Source: Cellulomonas sp. SLBN-39 (GTDB taxonomy: Bacteria > Actinomycetota > Actinomycetes > Actinomycetales > Cellulomonadaceae). From it: 64,000 bases of DNA. A model generated the notes under the pieces. That model made no database searches. It worked only from the letters and a program-made list of their open reading frames with translations, and had not been told where the DNA came from. A program made the translations under genes and the position numbers. The stretch covers positions 2,232,001-2,296,000 of the forward strand of contig NZ_VFOA01000001.1 of NCBI RefSeq assembly GCF_006715865.1. The letters are read 5' to 3'. Below are positions 60,201 to 64,000 of this stretch, piece after piece (positions within the stretch are counted from its first letter, which is position 1; every line of letters begins with the position of its first letter).

Positions 60201-60980
60201 CTGGACGACGCCACCGTCACCGCCGACCCCGTGCGCGGGGTCGACGTGCCCGTGCTCGACGGGGCCGCCGACGACAACGGCGACGACCTCGCCCTGGTGG
60301 CCGGTGCGCCGTCCCACGGGTCGGCGCGCGTCGTGACCGTCCGCGGGACCCCGGTCGTGCGCTACCGCTCGACCCCCGGGTTCCTCGGCGTCGACCAGCT
60401 CACCTGCACGGTCGACGACGGCCACGGCGCCACCGCCACGGCGACGCTCACGGTCACGGTGCCCAACACGCCGCCCGTCGCCCGCGCCGACGCGGTCACG
60501 GTCGTGGCCGGTGCGTCCGCCACCGGCGTCGACGTGCTCGCCAACGACTCCGACGCCAACGTCGAGGCGGGCTACGGCGACCAGGTGCTCGCCGTGACGT
60601 CCGCGACCGCCGACGCCGGCGCGCGCGTACGCGTGCGCCCCGACGGCTTCCTCGACGTCACCCCGGCAGCCGGGTACGTGGGCGTCGTCACGGTGACGTA
60701 CGTCGTCTCCGACGATCTCGCCGACGTCGACGGCATCCTGCGCGTGACCTTCCGCGGGGCGTCCGGCGACGCGTCCGACCAGCCCTCGGGACCGTCCGTC
60801 GAGGCGTCCCGCGACCCCTCCGGCGGCGGGACGGACCGCAGCCCCGGGACGGCAGGCGCCGCCGTCGCCGCCGCTCTCGCGCGCACCGGCCTCGACCCGT
60901 GGCGCGTGCTCGGCGGCGCGGTCGGCGTGGTCCTGCTCGGCGTCGTCCTCGCCCTCGTCGGGCGTCGTCGCCGCGGCTGA
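54237..60980 (+). CDS. giant cadherin-like-repeat surface protein with LARTG sorting signal
   Basis: A 2247-residue exported protein. A signal peptide (about residues 1-37) is followed by an N-terminal domain (about 40-370), a DUF11-like domain (about 370-540) and about 17 tandem repeats of 90-105 residues of the bacterial Ig/cadherin-like tandem-95 type. Repeats start with forms of DDxxTTxxGxPVxVDVLANDxDANxD and end with TYxVxDGxGGTATATVTVTVTN. Conserved Asp/Asn positions suggest calcium binding. A Pro/Ser-rich stalk, LARTG (2214-2218), a hydrophobic helix and RRRRG end the protein: a class E sortase substrate. It probably forms a long adhesive or structural wall filament (inference). Repeats are diverged at DNA level. 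Confidence 0.9.
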   Translation: MPARQHVRRGSRALLAALAAAVVVLTQLVAAAPARADVDDPFVPVYSTNEHGAIVMTGNTLMTCSSRVRSCPAAQQDAGGSADNSDFSSSSSGAYVDVLADGSTTFSSSSASLHIADSSTVRFAALVWGGRTSQTSATGSNPDLRHRAWLAVDSESGTDLPGRTVTADHLAQTSRTEGYQGYLDVTDVVTSAGSGTYTVGNVQSTRNDIGRFAGWSLVVVVADEYQPMRNLTVFRGFAEVEAAASSDVQFTVDGFRTPLHGEVRSTLGAVTYEGDRGISGDSFSVDGHALTDVLGDPDNVFNSTISQRGSMVDQGRDPLYFNQLGLDIDTFDADGVLANGATSATLRATTTQDQYWVGMVTFETELYEPSVSLVKWAAWDPEADADGVVGAGDTIEYGMVFLNEGLDTAVDPVLRDAVPTGTTYLPGSMSLDGVPLTDEDDRGAPDGDGGRYRSAGGGDLEVHVGDMPGTDGEGDLEFRWFTFSVVVDDDAALDQDLVNVAQLSYTGAVSGTVGGSVSNTALLRVGDEDGYPEEGQETVAPTLVDHLVELTPAPGRPGADVAVLDGASAAGGGALTVVGVTAPAHGTATVVGDTVRYVPDPDFSGRDAFTYTVSDADGNVTSAVVRVDVLNDAPVAVDDALDLDTDVPVGTATPVDVLANDTDPNDEVLAVRGVAVGNDVVMSGGLATPAGGTVSVADGRVTYTKPPGGLPAGATDTFGYLVVDQRGRTSEAVVTVTSVDLNQDPVAHPDTATVPAGGVPVTVDVVADDTDADGDTLTVTGVGSPTGPGGAVRGSASVTPEGRVRYTPPTGWDGLVTLPYTISDGRGGTAVGVVEVTVTNTAPTAGDDAATTGHATPVDVPVLTDDADANGDTLTVVGVDRRTATGAVAVATVGGVQVVRYTPATGFVGTEQVGYTVADGRGGTATATVTVTVTNAPPVARDDTASTRAGVPVAGVPVLANDSDPNVTAGSGGQALAVLDATADQGATATVAPDGTLTVAPADGFVGTVQVTYRLTDGVAVVDGTLRVEVLNNGPVTVADLLTTPTSAVDVPLDVLANDLDPEGDPLTLVWVTNLVDAQGAARGTARVDGGVVLVTPAAGWAGTATFTYLAGDGTDTAAGTATVVVLNDVPVVPEALASTPTDAPVTVPVLDAVQDANVAAGHQTLQVVHATADQGATVLVDDDGRLVVTPAPGFVGEVRVDLEVSDGLDAVPGVLRVTVLNADPQVADLSRSTGPAEALDVDVLASVVDPNVAAGHQQLSVVATSADHADVTVLPDGRLRVTPHAGYAGPVTVHVDVSDGVATVPGTLTVTVANAGPVAVDDVATAGPAQRVVLDVLANDTDANADDLAISSVDVDAALGTAEVTTDAGGRPVVAFTPAPGVVGLVELRYVVDDGQGGSAAATVVVDVANALPQTVDDAATTSVGRPVAVDVLADDSDANADAGFGDQVLVVVGAVVDHPGATAVVTADGWVEVTPPPGWVGDLVVTYEVGDGTGTATGTLHVTVTNTVPVASDDAFDVVAGGAPRTLPVTADDVDDDGDDLAVTAVTPAVEGFADVVDGALVYTPPAAGWTGQEQLTYTVADGRGGTATATVVVTVRAGLVAGDDTVTTPSGTAVDVDVLADDAAPVGGALEVTDAVLQGASGATVQVVGPVGAQRVRYAPAPGFVGTDEVAYTVVDRTHGGSGTATLRVQVANAPPVAVPDTATTTRGASTGPVDVLDDDWDANVVAGVGGQVLAVLSAAADHGTAEVEPGGAVVVQPAAGYLGDVVVTYRLSDGVDVVDGTLVVSVVNTAVAAAEDVRATATSTTVTIDVTRNDVDDDGDPVQLVPGSVTAPVDADGTTRGDAQEVRGNVRYTPPPGWTGVVTFDYAVTDGVDVTTGQVTVDVQNAEPDLSAVATSASAAPGQAVTVPVRADVVDANAALGYQVLTVADATADGADVHVDADGALVVIPRTGRSGTLTVSYVVSDGVVDVPGTLELTVLNVAPRLDDATVTADPVRGVDVPVLDGAADDNGDDLALVAGAPSHGSARVVTVRGTPVVRYRSTPGFLGVDQLTCTVDDGHGATATATLTVTVPNTPPVARADAVTVVAGASATGVDVLANDSDANVEAGYGDQVLAVTSATADAGARVRVRPDGFLDVTPAAGYVGVVTVTYVVSDDLADVDGILRVTFRGASGDASDQPSGPSVEASRDPSGGGTDRSPGTAGAAVAAALARTGLDPWRVLGGAVGVVLLGVVLALVGRRRRG

Positions 60981-60984
60981 CCGT

Positions 60985-62063
60985 TCAGGGCGTCTGCCGC
61001 ATGGCACGGCGGACGTCGGCGAGCGTCGCGCCGGCCAGAGCGGCAGCGCGCTCCGCTCCGCGGGCGAGCACCTCGTCCACGACCGACGGGTCGCGCGCAA
61101 GCTCGGCGCGCCGGGCCCGCAGGGGTGCCAGGTGTCCACCAGGGCGTCCGTGACGAACCTCTTCAGCACGCCGGCGCCAGCCGCGCCGACCTCCGCGGCG
61201 AGGTCCTGCGGCGTCCGGCCCGACGCCAGCGCTCCCAGAAGCACGAGGTTCGCCACCTCGGGCCGCCGGTCGGGCTCGTAGGTGACGACCCGCTCGGAGT
61301 CCGTCCGCGCGCCCCGCAGCGCGGCGGCCGTCGTGTCGGCGTCGGCGCGCAGCTCGATCGCGTTGCCGCGGCTCTTGCTCATCTTCGTCCCGTCGGTGCC
61401 GAGCACCAGCGGGGCGTCCGAGAGCAGCGCGCTCGGCTCGTCGAACGTGCGGCCGTACCGGCGGTTGAAGCGTCGCGCGACCGTGCGCGTGAGCTCGAGG
61501 TGAGGGAGCTGGTCACGGCCCACGGGCACGAGCGTCCCGCCCACCGACAGCACGTCCGCCGCCTGGTGCACGGGATAGGTGAGGAGCAGTCCCGACAGCG
61601 CCCGCCCCGAGGCCGCCTGCTCGGCCTTCACGGTCGGGTTGCGGTCGAGCTCGGCCACGGAGACGAGCGACAGGAACGGGAGCATGAGCTGGTGCAGCGC
61701 CGGCACGGCCGAGTGCACGAAGAACGTCGTCGCCTCGGGGTCCAGGCCTGCGGCCAGCTGGTCCAGGACGACGTCGCGCACCGCTGAGGGCAGGTCGCCC
61801 ACGTCGTCGCGGTCGGCGACCGCCTGGTAGTCCGCCACCACGACGACGGTGTCGACGCCGTGCCGCTGCAGCGCGACCCGGGTCTGCAGGGTGCCGAAGA
61901 GGTGGCCGACGTGCAGCGCGCCTGTCGGCCGGTCCCCGGTCAGGACGCGGTGACGGCCGGGGTCGGCGGCCAGCACGTCGTCGAGCGTGAGGACGTCGGG
62001 GCGGCCGAGGTCGGACGTGCGGGGGGCGGGCGACGAGAGGGCCGGTGGCGTCGGGACGGGCAT
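60985..62063 (-). pseudogene. trpS: tryptophanyl-tRNA synthetase gene with a -1 frameshift
   Basis: Class I aminoacyl-tRNA synthetase charging tRNA-Trp. From ATG 62063 the frame encodes LTGDRPTGALHVGHLFGTL (HIGH-type motif), AELDRNPTVKAEQ, LTYPVHQAADVL, GRDQLPHLELTR and GTDGTKMSKSRGNAI (KMSKS) as in bacterial TrpRS. At about 61131-61135 one base appears missing (GACAC-CTGG): the normal C-terminus (LAPLRARRAELARDPSVV ... RRAMRQTP then TGA at 60985) continues in another frame. The unshifted frame runs on antisense for thousands of bases. The shift may be a real mutation or a sequencing error in the C-run. An attenuator with a Trp-Trp leader peptide lies upstream, as for auxiliary TrpRS genes of Streptomyces (known). 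Confidence 0.85.
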
Positions 62064-62112
62064 GGGGACTCCTCGGGGCGGGAGCCGCCCGCGCGAGGAC
62101 GCCGGTACCACG

Positions 62113-62176
62113 AGGGACCCGCCGAGCCGCGTGAGCAGCTCGGGGTCGGTGACCTACGGCTGCGTCAGAGCAGCCG
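62113..62176 (-). promoter_or_regulatory. trp attenuator: mutually exclusive hairpins upstream of trpS
   Basis: On the minus strand four segments follow the Trp codons: 1:2 CGGCTGC/GCAGCCG (62170-62176 with 62157-62163), 2:3 GCAGC/GCTGC (62159-62163 with 62135-62139), and 3:4 GACCCCGAGC with GCTCGG-CGGGTC (62138-62147 with 62116-62127). A ribosome stalled on Trp codons would cover segment 1, allow 2:3 and prevent the terminator-like 3:4. There is no T-run, as is usual in GC-rich genomes. Confidence 0.75.
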
Positions 62177-62209
62177 CCACCACGCGACGCGGGTGCAGGT
62201 CGAGGTCAT
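62165..62209 (-). CDS. leaderless Trp-Trp leader peptide (MTSTCTRVAWWRLL)
   Basis: A 14-codon ORF with two consecutive Trp codons and then a stop inside the first hairpin. A TACGGT -10 box (62217-62222) ends exactly 7 bases before the ATG, so the mRNA begins with the start codon. Tandem rare Trp codons before overlapping hairpins are the hallmark of ribosome-mediated attenuation responding to charged tRNA-Trp. It lies 101 bases upstream of the trpS start. Confidence 0.85.
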   Translation of the reverse strand: MTSTCTRVAWWRLL

Positions 62210-62289
62210 GGCGTGCACCGTAGCGGGACGTCTGCCCGGCCGACCAGCCCTTCCCGGTGCTCTCCTCCACCGTGGGGCAGGATGTCGGG

Positions 62290-62673
62290 GTGCCACCGCG
62301 TCGTCGTACCGATCCCGCCGAGGGGCGCGCCGCGCTGCACGCCTGGCGGGCGGACCCCGCGGGAGCGCCGACGGCGGTGCGTCGCACCGCCGTCCGGTTC
62401 ACGCTCGAGGAGCTCGCGCACGTCGCGCCGGGCAACGCCGTCGAGGTGCGGGTCCCGCCCGACGGCGCCGTGCAGGCCGTCGCCGGGCCGCGGCACACCC
62501 GCGGGACGCCGCCCAACGTCGTCGAGACCGACCCCGGCACGTGGCTGGCGCTGGCCACGGGGGCGCAGACGTGGGCCGACGCCGTCGCGACCGGCCGCGT
62601 GCACGCGTCGGGGGAGCGGGCCGACCTGACGGACCTGCTCCCGCTGCAGGCCGCGCGCCCGCGCCTGACCTAG
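62290..62673 (+). CDS. SCP2-like sterol carrier family protein
   Basis: A 127-residue soluble protein of the actinobacterial 'sterol carrier' family that commonly sits upstream of purF. Blocks include [28 protein letters not shown] and the SCP2-like [44 protein letters not shown] (seen in order). The fold suggests a lipid- or hydrophobic-ligand-binding tunnel; the function in actinobacteria is unknown. GTG 62290 follows CAGGAT by 6 bases, compatible with leaderless initiation. It shares the neighbourhood with the membrane protein gene and purF. Confidence 0.85.
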   Translation: MPPRRRTDPAEGRAALHAWRADPAGAPTAVRRTAVRFTLEELAHVAPGNAVEVRVPPDGAVQAVAGPRHTRGTPPNVVETDPGTWLALATGAQTWADAVATGRVHASGERADLTDLLPLQAARPRLT

Positions 62674-62682
62674 GATCGCGGC

Positions 62683-63135
62683 GTGCCCGACGACCGCGAC
62701 CCCGCCGCAGCGGCCCCCGAGGTCCCCGAGGCGACCGGCACCGGCCCCGACGCCACCGTCGCGGACCAGCCTGCCGTCGCGGACCAGCCCGGCGCCGCCG
62801 CCGAGCCCGCCGCCGGGGCGGAGGTGACCGCCGGTCCGGTGCCCACCGAGGAGGAGCTCCTGCGCGTGGCCACGCCGGCGCGGGTCCGTCGCGCGCCGCG
62901 CTACCGCGCCTTCGTGGTCACCGGCGCCCTGCTCGGCCTCCTCGTCGCCGTCGTGCTGGTCGCCGTGCTCGGCGACGACCGTGCCCTCGAGGGCGTCGGC
63001 GGCGGGATGCTGCCGCTGCTCGACGGCGTCGGCGGCGTCCGCGCCGTGGTCGGCACCGGCGGTGCGATCCTCGGCGCGCTCGCGGGCGGCGTGGTGGCGC
63101 TCCTGGCGGACCGGCGCAGCCGCCGCGCCCGCTGA
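62683..63135 (+). CDS. small membrane protein
   Basis: A 150-residue protein: an Ala/Pro/Asp-rich N-terminal half (about 65 residues, likely disordered and cytoplasmic), then two membrane helices (about 77-96 and 120-142) joined by a Gly-rich loop, and an Arg-rich tail. The function is unknown. A TAGGAT box (62671-62676) overlaps the stop of the SCP2-like gene and ends 6 bases before GTG 62683, which would give a leaderless mRNA with its own promoter. Similar two-helix proteins occur next to purF in relatives. Confidence 0.75.
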   Translation: MPDDRDPAAAAPEVPEATGTGPDATVADQPAVADQPGAAAEPAAGAEVTAGPVPTEEELLRVATPARVRRAPRYRAFVVTGALLGLLVAVVLVAVLGDDRALEGVGGGMLPLLDGVGGVRAVVGTGGAILGALAGGVVALLADRRSRRAR

Positions 63136-63220
63136 CCGTCGTCCCGCGCACCGCCGCCGACGCGCCGCCGTCCGCGGGACGGGTTCGGGTGCCGCGGGGC
63201 ACGTGTGCAACCATGGTCAC

Positions 63221-64000
63221 GTGGCCCCCCGCGCAGACGGACGTCTCAACCACGACCTTCTTCCCGGCGAGAAAGGCCCGCAGGACGCCTGCGGAGTCTT
63301 CGGCGTCTGGGCACCCGGCGAGGAGGTCGCCAAGCTCGCCTACTTCGGTCTGTACGCGCTGCAGCACCGCGGTCAGGAGTCGGCGGGCATCGCCACCTCC
63401 AACGGCCAGCAGCTGCTCGTGTACAAGGACATGGGGCTGGTCTCCCAGGTCTTCGACGAGACGGCGCTGAACGCCCTGCAGGGGCACATCGCGATCGGGC
63501 ACGCCCGGTACTCGACGACCGGCGGCTCCACGTGGGAGAACGCCCAGCCCACGCTCGGTGCCACGGCGGCCGGCACGGTGGCGCTCGGCCACAACGGCAA
63601 CCTCACCAACTCCGCCGAGCTGGTCGACCTGGTCGCGGAGCGGTACGGCGCCCAGCGGCGCGGCGAGCTCGCGCGCGGGAACACCACCGACACGGCCCTG
63701 GTCACGGCGCTGCTGGCGGGCGACCCCGACCACACGCTCGAGGCGACGGCGCTGGAGGTCCTGCCCCGGCTGCGCGGTGCGTTCAGCCTCGTGTTCATGG
63801 ACGAGCACACCCTCTACGCCGCCCGCGACCCGCAGGGTGTGCGCCCGCTCGTGCTGGGCCGCCTCGAGCGCGGCTGGGTCGTGGCGTCCGAGACGCCCGC
63901 GCTGGACATCGTCGGCGCGTCCTTCGTCCGCGAGGTCGAGCCGGGGGAGTTCCTCGCGATCGACGCGGACGGGCTGCGCTCGACGCGGTTCGCCCCGGTG
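63221..64000 (+). CDS. purF: amidophosphoribosyltransferase (partial, runs off the window)
   Basis: First committed step of purine synthesis: PRPP plus glutamine gives phosphoribosylamine. The window holds the first 260 codons: a propeptide of 23 residues ending DA, the catalytic Cys24 that becomes the N-terminus after self-cleavage, then ACGVFGVWAPGEEVAKLAYFGLYALQHRGQESAGIA, HIAIGHARYSTTG, GHNGNLTNSAELVD and the second-domain start RDPQGVRPLVLGR. It is the Ntn-hydrolase glutaminase half; the phosphoribosyltransferase half lies beyond base 64000. GTG 63221 has no Shine-Dalgarno; AACCAT ends 6 bases upstream (leaderless likely). An out-of-frame ATG at 63213 is not used. Confidence 0.96.
   Translation, partial: MAPRADGRLNHDLLPGEKGPQDACGVFGVWAPGEEVAKLAYFGLYALQHRGQESAGIATSNGQQLLVYKDMGLVSQVFDETALNALQGHIAIGHARYSTTGGSTWENAQPTLGATAAGTVALGHNGNLTNSAELVDLVAERYGAQRRGELARGNTTDTALVTALLAGDPDHTLEATALEVLPRLRGAFSLVFMDEHTLYAARDPQGVRPLVLGRLERGWVVASETPALDIVGASFVREVEPGEFLAIDADGLRSTRFAPV

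Noticed and set aside
54156..61130. Continuation of the trpS frame antisense to the giant surface gene
   Set aside because: No stop codons because of the GC bias, but composition is Arg/Asp/Val/His repeat shadow of the plus-strand repeats. The true trpS end is in another frame at 60985.

Overview
The window is very GC-rich DNA with dense, overlapping genes, frequent GTG starts and many promoters that appear to give leaderless mRNAs. This points to a high-GC actinobacterium. The strongest taxonomic clue is a secreted family-2 carbohydrate-binding / GH6 endoglucanase at 52.5 kb whose domain order and motifs match Cellulomonas fimi CenA, so Cellulomonas or a close relative is likely (inference; no search was run).

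Layout. 0.2-9.8 kb: fructose-bisphosphate aldolase (fbaA), a phosphatase (SpoIIE type) flanked by two STAS anti-anti-sigma factors, a DUF3151 gene, purA, an MFS exporter with its divergent ArsR-like regulator, and purD. 9.9-11.3 kb: an LCP cell-wall ligase. 11.3-19.9 kb: a tightly coupled seven-gene peptide-uptake operon on the minus strand (solute-binding lipoprotein, M14 peptidase, two permeases, serine hydrolase, GbsR-like regulator, fused double ATPase). 20.2-25.9 kb: PaiB-like protein with an amidohydrolase, an AAA ATPase, purC and a nuclease. 26-31 kb: a LAXTG-type surface protein, purS-purQ, a double GNAT protein, and a Cys-codon leader peptide in front of a truncated luciferase-fold protein. 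31.2-34.8 kb: a sulfur locus in which rhodanese-metZ (minus) and a cysteine-desulfurase-like gene (plus) diverge from an intergenic region that carries a SAM-I riboswitch on one strand and a SAM-IV riboswitch on the other. 35-43.6 kb: a GNAT/P-loop fusion, a pentapeptide protein, and a fatty-acid locus (MaoC, FabG, thiolase against TetR-acyl-CoA oxidase) with a palindromic operator. 43.7-47.6 kb: a DUF2599 lipoprotein, an SbtA-like bicarbonate transporter with a small PII-like partner and divergent regulator, and a proline-rich wall protein. 47.9-54 kb: purL, a D,D-carboxypeptidase, rsgA and cenA. 54.2-61 kb: a 2247-residue repeat surface protein. 61-62.2 kb: a tryptophanyl-tRNA synthetase gene with a frameshift, preceded by a leaderless Trp-Trp leader peptide and mutually exclusive hairpins (a ribosome attenuator). 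62.3-64 kb: an SCP2-like gene, a membrane protein and the start of purF.

How it fits together. Purine synthesis genes (purA, D, C, S, Q, L, F) are scattered as single genes or pairs across the window. The standout biology is RNA-based amino-acid sensing: SAM-I, SAM-IV, a Cys leader and a Trp leader, all within 32 kb. Surface biology is also rich: two clear LAXTG sortase substrates and one possible one, an LCP protein, a VanY-type peptidase and the cellulase. No tRNA, rRNA, CRISPR array, insertion sequence or prophage was recognised.
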